Positions 26,523-35,656 of a DNA stretch of 64,000 bases are shown piece by piece. The DNA comes from TMED23 sp964639965. GTDB lineage: Bacteria; Pseudomonadota; Alphaproteobacteria; Rhodospirillales; UBA2165. The notes under the pieces are model-generated. The model did no database searches, was not told the origin of the DNA, and saw nothing but the letters and a program-made list of their open reading frames with translations. The stretch lies in contig CAZXGI010000002.1 in the NCBI GenBank assembly GCA_964639965.1, forward strand, positions 1-64,000, read 5' to 3'. Position 1 is the first letter of the stretch. Every line of letters starts with the position of its first letter. Both the position numbers and the translations under genes were made by a program.

Positions 26523-26861
26523 ATGGTGGAAAATGATAAAATGGCTGACGAAGAAGCATTAGAGACTACAGGAGAAACGAATGAGCCAAGCACAATTGGC
26601 GAAGTTATGGGTGCGACTGCTGATGCAGCTTTAAACGGAGTTGATATTGATGTGGTGGCGGTTTTAGGTACCGCAGATCTAAAGATTAGTCAGATTCTAC
26701 AGTTGGGTCGTGGTGCTGTAGTAGAATTAGATCGGTTGATTGATGAGCCGATCGATATACGAGCAGAACGGCAACTTGTTGCGCGTGGTGAAGTTGTGAT
26801 TGTGGAAGATAAATTAGCAATACAGTTAACCGAAGTTGTTCGTAGCAGTCGTTCAAAGTAA
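26523..26861 (+). CDS. FliN-like C-ring (SpoA domain) protein
   Basis: This 112-residue protein has an N-terminal acidic stretch (about 1-45) and a C-terminal SpoA domain: DVVAVLGTADLKISQILQLG, AVVELDRLIDEPIDIRAERQ, ARGEVVIVEDKLAIQLTEVV. These match FliN, the flagellar switch protein, very well. No other flagellar or type III secretion gene is in the window, so it may be an isolated fliN or a paralogue used elsewhere. ATG 26541 is an alternative start. The gene stands alone between the HIT gene and the aldo/keto reductase. Confidence 0.85.
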   Translation: MVENDKMADEEALETTGETNEPSTIGEVMGATADAALNGVDIDVVAVLGTADLKISQILQLGRGAVVELDRLIDEPIDIRAERQLVARGEVVIVEDKLAIQLTEVVRSSRSK

Positions 26862-26908
26862 TTTGTTTTGTGTGACAAGAAAATCTAATTTTTCAGTAGA
26901 TCTGGCCT

Positions 26909-27613
26909 TTGAAAAAAAACATTCTTCCACTTTCTAACCTTAAAATACCTAACCATACGGACACAATGCCTGTAATTGGTTACGGGACAATGCTTTACCC
27001 AAAACCCGATCGCGCCGTGGCACTTATCGCTCATGCACTTGATTCTGGCTATCGCCACATCGACACGGCGCGAAAATATGGTTCTGAGCTGTGGGTTGGT
27101 GAAGGTATTAAGGCTTCGGGGGTGTCGCGAAAAGATGTTTGGGTAACCACCAAGGTTACTGAAGATAATGCTAAAGCCGACGATTTTGCATATTCGGTTA
27201 ACACTAGCTTAGAAACGCTCGGACTCGATTATGTTGATTTATTATTAATTCACTGGCCACAACCACGGGTNNNNNNNNNNNNNNNNNNNNNNNNNNNNNN
27301 NNNNNNNNNNNNNNNNNNNNNNNNNNNNNNNNNNNNNNNNNNNNNNNNNNNNNNNNNNNNNNNNNNNNNNCCACTCTTGCGTGATATAGCTTCATCAAAT
27401 TCTAAAACTGTAGCACAGATTGCCCTACGTTGGCTGATTCAACAATCAGATATTAGTGTTGTACCGAGGGCCCTAGAATTTTCTGAGATCGAGGAAAATA
27501 TCGATCTTTTCAATTTCAATTTGAGCGAAACGGAAATGCAACTTATTTGGGCTTTAGGAGAGAAAAACGTGCGAATTGTTGATCCCGAGGTTCGTCGTCC
27601 GGTCTGGGATTAA
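26909..27613 (+). CDS. Aldo/keto reductase, interrupted by a gap
   Basis: This is an NADPH-dependent carbonyl reductase of the AKR fold. All four catalytic residues are visible before the gap: Asp52 and Tyr57 (DTARKYG), Lys82 (TTKVTE), His115 (LLIHWP). After the gap (27371 on): TVAQIALRWLIQQSDISVVPRA, the cofactor-binding part, and a normal RPVWD-type end. The N run at 27271-27370 removes about 70 residues by comparison with family length (about 270). Start is TTG 26909. Substrate unknown. Confidence 0.93.
   Translation: MKKNILPLSNLKIPNHTDTMPVIGYGTMLYPKPDRAVALIAHALDSGYRHIDTARKYGSELWVGEGIKASGVSRKDVWVTTKVTEDNAKADDFAYSVNTSLETLGLDYVDLLLIHWPQPRXXXXXXXXXXXXXXXXXXXXXXXXXXXXXXXXXXPLLRDIASSNSKTVAQIALRWLIQQSDISVVPRALEFSEIEENIDLFNFNLSETEMQLIWALGEKNVRIVDPEVRRPVWD
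27271..27370. other. Assembly gap of 100 N
   Basis: This placeholder lies within the aldo/keto reductase gene. Roughly 210 bases should be missing from the usual protein length. Confidence 0.98.
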
Positions 27614-27712
27614 AGCTAACGTTCGTAAAAAATTTAATTTCCTTAAAGTTATTTTGGCTCTAGCAGTTCAGTTCGCAAACAGGTTCAATTCAAACTGTAA
27701 ATACTTAGGAAC

Positions 27713-28651
27713 TTACAATTTTTCAATAATTTTATCCCAAATTGTTGATTCAAGTTTTACCTCGTTGAAGCGGTTTATTTCTTGTAAACAAGTTGGTGAA
27801 GTAACATTAATTTCTGTCAAATAATCACCAATTACATCAATGCCTACAAAAACCAGGCCCCGCTCTTTAAGTGTAGGTCCAATCGATTTACAGATTTCCT
27901 TTTCTCGCTTTGTTAGAGTACATTTTTCAGCCGTTCCTCCTACGTGTAAATTAGATCTAGATTCACCCTTTGCCGGAACCCGGTTCAAAGCTCCCGCAGG
28001 CTCTCCATCTATTAAAATTATGCGTTTGTCTCCATTTCGGACAGCAGGTTCATAGCGCTGGACGATTATTGGTTCGCGATAAACATTGCCAAACATCTCT
28101 AGTAACGAGTTAAAGTTTTCGTCATCCTGTTTGACATGAAAAACCCCAGCCCCACCATTACCAAATAATGGTTTGATTATGATGTCTTGATACTTTGTTC
28201 GGAAATTTCTTATTTGTTTTTTATTGGAAGTGATTAAAGTTGGTGGCATTAAATCTGGGAAATGGGTGATAAAAATTTTTTCTGGTGCATTTCGAACCTG
28301 GGTAGGATCGTTCACAACTAACGTTTTCGGGTGTATATGTTCTAGCAAATGGGTTGCCGTAATATATGACAAATCAAATGGAGGATCCTGCCGCATTAAA
28401 ATTATATCAACCTCTGCAAGATCGATAATTTTCTTGGTGCCCAGCGTGAAATGATCGCCAATCTTAGGTCTTACTTTAAGAGTGCTTGCTGTAGCGAATA
28501 CGCGTCCATCGGTTAATGCTAAATCTTTTGGGAGATAGTGATATAGCTCATAGCCACGTAATTGTGCTTCAAGGGCAAGAACAAACGTGCTATCTGTTGA
28601 AATATCAATGGAATCAATAGGATCCATTTGAATCGCGACTTTTAAGGCCAT
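27713..28651 (-). CDS. gshB: Glutathione synthetase
   Basis: This joins gamma-glutamylcysteine and glycine with ATP. The 312-residue protein shows VAIQMDPIDSIDISTDSTFVLALEAQLRG, LMRQDPPFD, ATP-grasp PLFGNGGAGVFHV, and GRVPAKGESRSNLHVGG with later FVGIDVIGDYLTEINVTSPT. All are typical of bacterial GshB. It converges with the aldo/keto reductase and lies downstream of the BON lipoprotein and rsmI, as in related alphaproteobacteria. Confidence 0.97.
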   Translation of the reverse strand: MALKVAIQMDPIDSIDISTDSTFVLALEAQLRGYELYHYLPKDLALTDGRVFATASTLKVRPKIGDHFTLGTKKIIDLAEVDIILMRQDPPFDLSYITATHLLEHIHPKTLVVNDPTQVRNAPEKIFITHFPDLMPPTLITSNKKQIRNFRTKYQDIIIKPLFGNGGAGVFHVKQDDENFNSLLEMFGNVYREPIIVQRYEPAVRNGDKRIILIDGEPAGALNRVPAKGESRSNLHVGGTAEKCTLTKREKEICKSIGPTLKERGLVFVGIDVIGDYLTEINVTSPTCLQEINRFNEVKLESTIWDKIIEKL

Positions 28652-28755
28652 ATATTAGATGTCCTTTTTTGTTAGCAAGAAAATACAATTAGAGCAGATC
28701 TTAATTAATACAAATTATAGCGTAAATACTAAAACGCAGTGTGTTAATTATTTAG

Positions 28756-29343
28756 CTATTTTTTTATACGCACATGACTAATTACGTTACGGACGAATTT
28801 GGTTTTTTCTGCGTGTTGTTTCACACGTTCATGTTCTGCTCTATTTTGCGCAATACCAATAAGATATACTGTACCATTAACTGTTTCTATTGTGTAATTA
28901 ATGGAATAAACATTTTGATCAAACGTTAAATTCGATTTGATTTGAGCGGTAATTAGAGAATCTTGAGCAATGTTTGAAATTGTGGAATTACGGCCAACTT
29001 GGATTTCATTAATTACGTCTTTGACATCATTCACTTTCCAAGCAAGTCTTACGGCTTGGTCTGTAATTTTAGTGTTTTTGCTTGCCCCAGTTAAAAGAAC
29101 GCGGCCCTCATAGACCTCGACCCCAATAGTTGCGGTTAATTTGATACCTGCTTTGATAAATTTTTCGAGTATAAGTGCTTCAATTTGAAGATCTTTCGCC
29201 CTTCCTTTAATACCTCGCTCCTGAACTGCAGCTACACCAACAGTTGCCCCGGCGCCTATTAGGGTTGTGCAGCTCGAAATAAACGGCAATAAAAAAAAGA
29301 GCGTTATTAATGATAAAGTTGAACCATTCATCAGACGCATCAT
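28756..29343 (-). CDS. BON-domain lipoprotein (DolP-like)
   Basis: This protein probably sits in the outer membrane and supports envelope integrity. Seen: signal peptide with lipobox ISSC followed by TTLIGAGATVGVAAVQERG, then two BON domains (about 50-115 and 125-190) with GVEVYEGRVLLTGAS and ETVNGTVYLIGIAQ. 195 residues; two adjacent ATGs (29343, 29340) are possible starts. It is on the same strand between rsmI and gshB. Confidence 0.92.
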   Translation of the reverse strand: MMRLMNGSTLSLITLFFLLPFISSCTTLIGAGATVGVAAVQERGIKGRAKDLQIEALILEKFIKAGIKLTATIGVEVYEGRVLLTGASKNTKITDQAVRLAWKVNDVKDVINEIQVGRNSTISNIAQDSLITAQIKSNLTFDQNVYSINYTIETVNGTVYLIGIAQNRAEHERVKQHAEKTKFVRNVISHVRIKK

Positions 29344-29455
29344 TAGTATAAACCCCTATTGAAAAAAATTAATATAGCAATACTTTATTAATTGGTAACT
29401 AACGTACAATAAAACAAATTATATATACGCAAAAAATGATTTTTTTTAACCATAT

Positions 29456-30334
29456 TTACCGGAGATTTGTTTTAGACAGTTTTATTGCTCTAGTATAAAC
29501 TTGACGTTTAGGTAGCCCTGTTTCATGAGCAATTTTTATTATTGCATCTCGCCGAGACAGGGTTTGGAGTTCTTCTAATAGAAGCGTATCTAGCCGGCCG
29601 TCTGAGGGCTTGGGTCTCATTGGGGGCGGAGCAATTATAATTACAATTTCCCCTTTTGGTGCGCCGGCGTTAAGATAGTGTTTGCTGAGTTCTATTAATG
29701 TGTCGCGTCTTACTTCTTCATGACGCTTAGTGAGTTCCCGAGCTATAGAGGCAGGTCGATTTCCTAATTGTTTAACCATATCTTTTAAAGTAGCGTTTAA
29801 TCTTTTGGCTGATTCGTAAAATATTAACGTTGTTGGTACGTTCGCTAGCTCTTGTAGTTCTTTGCACCGTTGCTTTGTTTTTGAACTCAAAAATCCCGCA
29901 AATAAGAACCGATTTGTTGGCAGCCCGGAGAGTATTAAACCCGCAATTGCAGCATTGGCGCCTGGCAGTGCTGTAATGCCGTAGGCACAGTCAACGCATT
30001 CTTTAACCAACTTATATCCTGGATCTGAAATTGTGGGTGTCCCTGCATCGGAAACGAGTGCAACCGAACCACCTTTTCGTATTGTACTAAGTAATGCGGG
30101 GCGCATTCGAGATGCATTGTGTTCATGGTAAGGTTTCATATTTGTTTTTATTTTGTGCTTAGCGAGTAATTTTCCGGTTACGCGGGTGTCTTCGCAGGCA
30201 ATGACATCAACATTTCTTAGTATCTCAATTGCCCTTAAACTCAGGTCTAGCAAATTGCCAATCGGTGTAGCCACTAAATAAAGACCAGATGGTAACACTG
30301 GATTTAAACTGGTAACATCTGGTTTACTTCTCAT
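29456..30334 (-). CDS. rsmI: 16S rRNA C1402 2'-O-methyltransferase RsmI
   Basis: This methylates the ribose of C1402 in the decoding centre. Seen: GLYLVATPIGNLLDLSLRAIE, ACEDTRVTGKLLAKH, SVALVSDAGTPTISDPGYKL, GANAAIAGLILSGLPTNRFLFAGFL. 292 residues, with a C-terminal extension (RRDAIIKIAHETGLPKRQVY) typical of many members. It is divergent from the LpoA-like gene, the standard layout. The usual yraN neighbour is not present between it and gshB. Confidence 0.97.
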   Translation of the reverse strand: MRSKPDVTSLNPVLPSGLYLVATPIGNLLDLSLRAIEILRNVDVIACEDTRVTGKLLAKHKIKTNMKPYHEHNASRMRPALLSTIRKGGSVALVSDAGTPTISDPGYKLVKECVDCAYGITALPGANAAIAGLILSGLPTNRFLFAGFLSSKTKQRCKELQELANVPTTLIFYESAKRLNATLKDMVKQLGNRPASIARELTKRHEEVRRDTLIELSKHYLNAGAPKGEIVIIIAPPPMRPKPSDGRLDTLLLEELQTLSRRDAIIKIAHETGLPKRQVYTRAIKLSKTNLR

Positions 30335-30400
30335 GGGACCTCCTTTATTTATAAAAATCGAACAATAGAGAAATCAGGTTTTATAAAAAAGTCTTTTATT

Positions 30401-31819
30401 ATGCTGTTTTTGTGTTTCCTTTTATTTACAATATTTTCATTACTTTTAGAGCCAAGCGTTGGGCTTTGTGTAGAGAAACATTTGAACAATAGAAACCCTG
30501 TGGTTCAAGCCCCTTCTAAAAATTCTCTCGTTGGATTGAGCAACCTGGCTAAAACACTAGGACCGGTATTCGCTGCTAATGTGGAGCAAGAAGATTCTAG
30601 GAACAAAGGATTTGAAAACAAGAAACGTTTTACGGCTCCTCCGCCCCGTCAAGTCGATCCGGGTGTTCCAAGGATAGCATTATTGTTACCTCTAACGGGC
30701 CAACACGCAAAACTTGGACATGCGATGTTGAATGCTGCACAACTGGCCTTATTTCATTTTGCCGATAAACAATTTGAATTATTACCACATGATACAAGGG
30801 GAACCGAAAGCGGGGCTCTTGATGCTGTTTCGAGAGCAATTGGTGACGGCGCCTCGTTAATACTTGGACCGCTTTTTGCTGGCTCTGTTGCTGCTGTTGC
30901 GCCCGCTGCTAGAGCGGCAGGAGTAAAAATTATTGCTTTTTCAAGTGATAGAAATGTTGCAGGTGATGGTGTTTTTACTATGGGGTTTTTACCGCGAGAG
31001 CAAGTGCGACGGGTTGTAAGTTATGCTATATCACAGGGTGTTCGACGATTTGCTGTTTTGGCACCGAATAATGACTATGGTTTAACAATAGTGAACGCGC
31101 TCAGGCAAACTATTTATGAAAATGGCATGGAATTGGTTCAGAAGGTTTTTTATGATGGGGAGGTTAGCAATTTTCATCCAATTATTAAGAAATTGGCTGA
31201 TTATGAAAAACGTCGTCGGTTATTACTTGATGAACGTAGTCTTTTAAAAGCCCGCGATGATGAGGTGGCTAAATTAGCTCTTAAGCGTCTAGAAAACCTG
31301 CAAACTATGGGTGATGTTTCTTTTGAAGCGTTGTTGATAGCGGAAGGGGGTAAAGCTCTACAGTCTATTGCCGCGTTACTGCCTTATTATGATCTTGATC
31401 CTAAGAAAATAAGAATGCTCGGAACAAGTCACTGGGATATTTCTGGAATTGGCTCAGAACCAGCGCTGGTTGGCGGTTGGTTTGCCGCCCCCCCATCAGA
31501 AGGTCGCCGCGAATTTACGAATCAATATACTTCAATTTATGGTGAACCGCCCCCCCGGTTAGCGACATTGGCATATGATGCGACAGCATTGTCTGCGGTT
31601 TTTACTCAAAGCGATCATGAGATATTAGGCGAGGCCCCTAGATCTTTTTATAAGCTTTCGACAATTGCGGTGCCGCACGGATTTAGGGGTCTAGATGGAA
31701 TTTTTAGGTTTGTACCGGCTGGGTTTGTTGAACGGGGACTTTCAGTATTTCAAGTAGGTAAACGTAAGAACAAAACAATTAGTCCCGCCCCGGAAAAATT
31801 TGAGGGGGGATTTCATTGA
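30401..31819 (+). CDS. Penicillin-binding protein activator, LpoA-like
   Basis: This envelope protein has a type I periplasmic-binding fold, as in LpoA, which activates PBP1A in gammaproteobacteria. Seen: an N-terminal hydrophobic signal (FLCFLLFTIFSLLLEPSVGLC), a linker, then VPRIALLLPLTGQHAKLGHAMLNAAQLAL, IGDGASLILGPLFAGSVAAVAPAA and GWFAAPPSE. 472 residues. The lipobox is poor (VGLC), so lipidation is uncertain. It is divergent from rsmI and ends seven bases from the convergent hemW. Its partner in this organism is not shown by the sequence. Confidence 0.9.
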   Translation: MLFLCFLLFTIFSLLLEPSVGLCVEKHLNNRNPVVQAPSKNSLVGLSNLAKTLGPVFAANVEQEDSRNKGFENKKRFTAPPPRQVDPGVPRIALLLPLTGQHAKLGHAMLNAAQLALFHFADKQFELLPHDTRGTESGALDAVSRAIGDGASLILGPLFAGSVAAVAPAARAAGVKIIAFSSDRNVAGDGVFTMGFLPREQVRRVVSYAISQGVRRFAVLAPNNDYGLTIVNALRQTIYENGMELVQKVFYDGEVSNFHPIIKKLADYEKRRRLLLDERSLLKARDDEVAKLALKRLENLQTMGDVSFEALLIAEGGKALQSIAALLPYYDLDPKKIRMLGTSHWDISGIGSEPALVGGWFAAPPSEGRREFTNQYTSIYGEPPPRLATLAYDATALSAVFTQSDHEILGEAPRSFYKLSTIAVPHGFRGLDGIFRFVPAGFVERGLSVFQVGKRKNKTISPAPEKFEGGFH

Positions 31820-31826
31820 AGGTCAA

Positions 31827-32972
31827 TCATGTTAATAAATATGAAAGAACGGCATTTAACCGCTGCCGACCTTCAATAGTAGCTTTTAAAAAACCATTAT
31901 TTATTTTGAGATAACCCCGATTTATAAGAAAGTTGATTTTTTTCTGATCTAATATATTAATCAAATGTTTTCCCGTTAAAGAATTATAATAGTCTAATGA
32001 AATTCCCTTGATTAGACGCAGTCCCATTAAAACCAGCTCATCATGACGTTCTTCATTGCTAAGTTTTGAACGTTTCTGCCCACCCGTATTTTTTGTTAAT
32101 GCTAAGTTTAACCATCTTTCAGGATCTCGATAATTATGCATCATTTCAGTTTTATTTGCTTTGGTTATCCTGCCATGCGCGCCAGGACCAATTCCCAGAT
32201 AATCGCCTCCTTGCCAATAATTTAAATTGTGAACACTTTCTTGACCCTTTTTCGCATGGTTTGAAATTTCATAGGCCGGTAAGGCCGCTTTATCCATGAT
32301 TTCCTGAGTCAATTTGTATAAGTCGTAACCGACTATCTGATTTGCTGCCGTGATACGTTTTTTATAAAACTCTGTGCCTGGTTCTATGGTCAATTGATAT
32401 AATGAAATGTGTTCTCCGGCGATATTAGCGGCAGCAAGAAGCTCTTTTTTCCAAGTCGTTGCAGATTGATTAGGTAAAGCATATATTAAATCAAAAGAAA
32501 ATCGAGGAAATATTTTTCTTGCAATTGTAATAGCATTCATAGCTTGATCTGCGTTATGCAGTCGCCCCAAAAACTTTAACGATTGGTTGTTAAAACTTTG
32601 AACGCCTATTGAGAGCCGATTAATTCCTGCCAAATTAAAATCTTTGAAAAGCTGTGATTCTGAAGAAGATGGATTAGCCTCTGCTGTGATTTCTACGTTT
32701 TTAGATAAGTTCCAAAGAATTTGAATTTCATCCAATATTTTTTCTATTATTATTGTTTTCATCAATGAAGGTGTTCCACCGCCAAAAAAAACACTTTTTA
32801 TAACACGGTCAGATGTTTCATTGGCGTAATATCTAAGTTCATTTAGGTAGGCTTTTAACCATTCTAAGTGGTCAATGTTCCCTTGAACGTGGCTGTTAAA
32901 ATCACAATACGGGCATTTTTTTTCACAAAAAGGCCAATGAATATAAATCCCGAGTTCTTGTGAGCTATTCAA
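31827..32972 (-). CDS. hemW: Radical SAM haem chaperone HemW
   Basis: This is a coproporphyrinogen III oxidase-like radical SAM protein; HemW binds and transfers haem rather than oxidising coproporphyrinogen. Seen: GIYIHWPFCEKKCPYCDFNS with the cluster Cys16, Cys20, Cys23, VFFGGGTPSLM, and RLSIGVQSFNNQSLKFLGR. 381 residues. It begins with TTG at 32972, overlapping the rdgB stop (TTGA). Confidence 0.95.
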   Translation of the reverse strand: MNSSQELGIYIHWPFCEKKCPYCDFNSHVQGNIDHLEWLKAYLNELRYYANETSDRVIKSVFFGGGTPSLMKTIIIEKILDEIQILWNLSKNVEITAEANPSSSESQLFKDFNLAGINRLSIGVQSFNNQSLKFLGRLHNADQAMNAITIARKIFPRFSFDLIYALPNQSATTWKKELLAAANIAGEHISLYQLTIEPGTEFYKKRITAANQIVGYDLYKLTQEIMDKAALPAYEISNHAKKGQESVHNLNYWQGGDYLGIGPGAHGRITKANKTEMMHNYRDPERWLNLALTKNTGGQKRSKLSNEERHDELVLMGLRLIKGISLDYYNSLTGKHLINILDQKKINFLINRGYLKINNGFLKATIEGRQRLNAVLSYLLT

Positions 32973-33589
32973 TTAAAACAACACTCTAAAAGCTTGTTAA
33001 AAGCGTCTGCCCGGTGACTTATTTGATGTTTTTCACTTGGACGCATTTCTCCAAAAGTCATTTTTTGGTTTTTCGGAATAAAAATTGGGTCGTATCCAAA
33101 ACCTTTGTCTCCTTTAGGTGGAAAAGAAAGTGAACCATGTACATAACCTTCAAAACTGATCATAACCTCGTCGGGCCAACAGAGGCTTAGGGCACAAGTA
33201 AAAAATGCTTTTTGACCGTTAGGATTTAAACCTATTTTCTTAATGGAATCTTTGATTTTTCTAATTGCATAATCAAAATTATCATTTTGGCCTTTTCCAT
33301 CTAATGTCCACCGAGCAGAATAGATCCCAGGTTTGCCACCAAGTATTGGAATTACTAGACCCGAGTCATCTGCAAGTGCAGGTAAGCCTGAAATTTTTGC
33401 TGATGCGATCGCTTTTATTTCGGCATTTTCAACGAAAGTTTTACCATTTTCTTCAGGTATTGGGAGATCAAGTTGTCTTGCTGAAAGCGGGCTAACTCCA
33501 TGTGGAACAAGTAATTTACTGATTTCACGTACCTTTCCCTTGTTGTGGCTTGCGATAACAATTCTGTCTTCTATGAATCTTCGTGGCAT
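32969..33589 (-). CDS. rdgB: XTP/dITP diphosphatase (Ham1 family)
   Basis: This removes non-canonical purine nucleotides from the pool. Seen: IVIASHNKGKVREISKLL, GKTFVENAEIKA, PALADDSGLVIPILGGKPGIYSARW, and GDKGFGYDPIFIP. 206 residues, complete. It lies between rph and hemW; rph-rdgB-hemW opposite hrcA-grpE is a very conserved alphaproteobacterial order. Confidence 0.97.
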   Translation of the reverse strand: MPRRFIEDRIVIASHNKGKVREISKLLVPHGVSPLSARQLDLPIPEENGKTFVENAEIKAIASAKISGLPALADDSGLVIPILGGKPGIYSARWTLDGKGQNDNFDYAIRKIKDSIKKIGLNPNGQKAFFTCALSLCWPDEVMISFEGYVHGSLSFPPKGDKGFGYDPIFIPKNQKMTFGEMRPSEKHQISHRADAFNKLLECCFN

Positions 33590-33643
33590 TTTAAAACCTT
33601 TATACGGAATTGTTTTAACCCATTAGTGACTTAGAGGCACAGG

Positions 33644-34360
33644 CTATAGTTCAAGGGTAGTTTTTTGGACGAGAATTAATTCTGATATACCTTTTTTTGC
33701 AAGTCTAAGCATGTCCATAAAGTGAGATTCGGAAAAAGGCGTATCTTCAGCTGTTCCTTGAACTTCAATAATATCGTGATTTTCGGTTAATATAAAGTTG
33801 GTATCTGCTTGTGCTGTGCTATCTTCTGGGTAATCCAGATCTAATACCGGTGTGTTATCAAAAATTCCGCACGAAATTGCTGCCATATGTTCTTGCAACG
33901 GAATAACGTCTAGCAAGCCAAGCTTTACTAACTTTTGGCAAGCTAGGTAAAGGGCAACATATCCTCCAGTAATTGATGCTGTGCGAGTCCCGCCATCTGC
34001 TTGAATAACGTCGCAATCTATCTTGATTTGTATTTCCCCCAAAGCTTTAAGATCAGTTGCGGCTCGAAGAGATCGCCCAATAAGCCGTTGGATTTCATGA
34101 GTGCGCCCACTTTGTCCACCACGTGCGGCCTCTCGATTTGAGCGAGAAGTAGTTGATCTGGGTAGCATTCCATATTCAGCGGTAACCCACCCATGCCCCG
34201 CTTCTCGCAACCACGGTGGTAGTCGCTCTTCAACGGATGCCGTGCAAATGACATGTGTGTCTCCAAGTTTTATTAAACAAGAACCTTCTGCATGTTTGTT
34301 TACATTTGATATAATTGCAACGTTTCGCATTTGATCGGGATTTCTGCCGGACGGGCGCAT
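33644..34360 (-). CDS. rph: Ribonuclease PH
   Basis: This phosphorolytic 3'-5' exonuclease trims tRNA 3' ends. Seen: MRPSGRNPDQMRNVAI, HVICTASVEERLPPWLR, WVTAEYGMLPRSTTSR, IQRLIGRSLRAATDL, and IDCDVIQADGGTRTASITGGYVAL (phosphate- and metal-binding). 238 residues, full length, so the enzyme looks active. It is divergent from hrcA. Confidence 0.98.
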   Translation of the reverse strand: MRPSGRNPDQMRNVAIISNVNKHAEGSCLIKLGDTHVICTASVEERLPPWLREAGHGWVTAEYGMLPRSTTSRSNREAARGGQSGRTHEIQRLIGRSLRAATDLKALGEIQIKIDCDVIQADGGTRTASITGGYVALYLACQKLVKLGLLDVIPLQEHMAAISCGIFDNTPVLDLDYPEDSTAQADTNFILTENHDIIEVQGTAEDTPFSESHFMDMLRLAKKGISELILVQKTTLEL

Positions 34361-34479
34361 AATTATATTTCCTTTTTATGATACTTTTTGTTGATATAAC
34401 AAATGTTCAAGTATCGCAACGGTTCGAAGAATATTGTGGTCAACTATATAAATAATTTTTGTTATTTAAACTGTTACCG

Positions 34480-34508
34480 TTGACGTGAAGGAAAGCCATA
34501 CCTACATT
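34480..34508 (+). promoter_or_regulatory. Candidate promoter for hrcA
   Basis: TTGACG (34480-34485) and TACATT (34503-34508) are separated by 17 bases, ending 28 bases upstream of the hrcA ATG. Spacing and sequence are good for a housekeeping promoter. No CIRCE inverted repeat is seen here, so there is no sign of HrcA self-control. Confidence 0.5.
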
Positions 34509-34536
34509 TCTGCCATCTTTTTTATGAGATGAAAAT

Positions 34537-35601
34537 ATGGATTCAAAAAAAACCGTTATCTCGGAGTTAAGTGATCGCTCAAGAGAAATTTTTATGAAAA
34601 TCGTCGAATCTTATGTTGAGACCGGCGATCCAATTGGCTCGCGTTCGCTATCTGAGCAATTATCAACCAACCTCTCTCCCGCGACCATACGAAATATAAT
34701 GGCGGATCTTGAGAATAATGGATTATTATTCGCCCCTCATATTTCCGCGGGCCGTCTGCCAACAGACCTAGGCCTTAAAATATTTGTCGATGGGCTTTTG
34801 GAAATTGGTAATCTTTCACCCAATGAAAGAAGTAATCTTGAAAGCCGGTTGGCGGGAACCGGTAAAAGTGTTGAAGCCATGTTGGAAGAAGCTGGAAAAA
34901 CGTTATCCGGACTTTCTAACTGTGCTGGTTTGGTTTTGGCTCCGACTACTGAGTCACCGCTCAAACACATAGAATTTATTAACCTTAGCCCAGGCAGAGC
35001 TTTAGTTGTTTTAGTTACAGCCGAAGGTGTTGTGGAAAACCGTATACTTGAAGTGCCAAGTGATATACCAGCGTTTGTTTTTACGGAAGCCACAAACTAT
35101 TTGAATGCGCGACTTGTGGGCCATACACTAAATGAGGCACGTTCACTAATTCATTCTGAAATTATTGAAAGCCGTGTTCAGTTAGATAAGCTATCAGCTA
35201 AAGTTGTGGAAACCGGTCTTGCTACTTGGGCTGGGGATAAAAACACTCAGACAACATTAGGCACGCTTATTATAAGTGGCCAGGTAAACTTATTAGATGA
35301 CGTTAACGCTATTGCTGACTTGGAATCGATTCGCAGGTTGTTTGCAGCGCTAGAAACTGATGAGACGATGCTTAGGTTGCTTGATTTAGCAGATAGTGCG
35401 GAGGGTGTTCAAATTTTTATTGGAGCAGACAACGAGTTGTTTGATCTGTCGGGTTGTTCGTTTATTGTTGCACCGTATCACTCAAGTTCAAGTCAGTTTA
35501 TTGGCGCTATTGGTATAATCGGACCAACTCGAATGAATTATGCCCGTATTATTCCCATGGTTGATTATACGGCTAAACTAATCGGCAAATTAATTGGTTA
35601 A
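34537..35601 (+). CDS. hrcA: Heat-inducible transcription repressor HrcA
   Basis: This represses chaperone genes by binding CIRCE elements and is activated by GroEL. Seen: the N-terminal winged helix (FMKIVESYVETGDPIGSRSLSEQL, ATIRNIMADLENNGLL, HISAGRLPTDLGLKIFVDGLL) and a C-terminal domain with IGIIGPTRMNYARIIPMVDYTAKLI. 354 residues. It leads the chaperone block hrcA-grpE-dnaK-dnaJ. The groESL target is outside the window. Confidence 0.97.
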   Translation: MDSKKTVISELSDRSREIFMKIVESYVETGDPIGSRSLSEQLSTNLSPATIRNIMADLENNGLLFAPHISAGRLPTDLGLKIFVDGLLEIGNLSPNERSNLESRLAGTGKSVEAMLEEAGKTLSGLSNCAGLVLAPTTESPLKHIEFINLSPGRALVVLVTAEGVVENRILEVPSDIPAFVFTEATNYLNARLVGHTLNEARSLIHSEIIESRVQLDKLSAKVVETGLATWAGDKNTQTTLGTLIISGQVNLLDDVNAIADLESIRRLFAALETDETMLRLLDLADSAEGVQIFIGADNELFDLSGCSFIVAPYHSSSSQFIGAIGIIGPTRMNYARIIPMVDYTAKLIGKLIG

Positions 35602-35656
35602 TTAATGAGGATAAATTTTTTTAGGCTTATAAAATAAAGAAGGAATATTATTTAAT

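Noticed and set aside
27614..27712. GGTTCAATTC resembling a tRNA T-loop
   Set aside because: No matching acceptor or anticodon stem could be traced; no tRNA is visible anywhere in the window.
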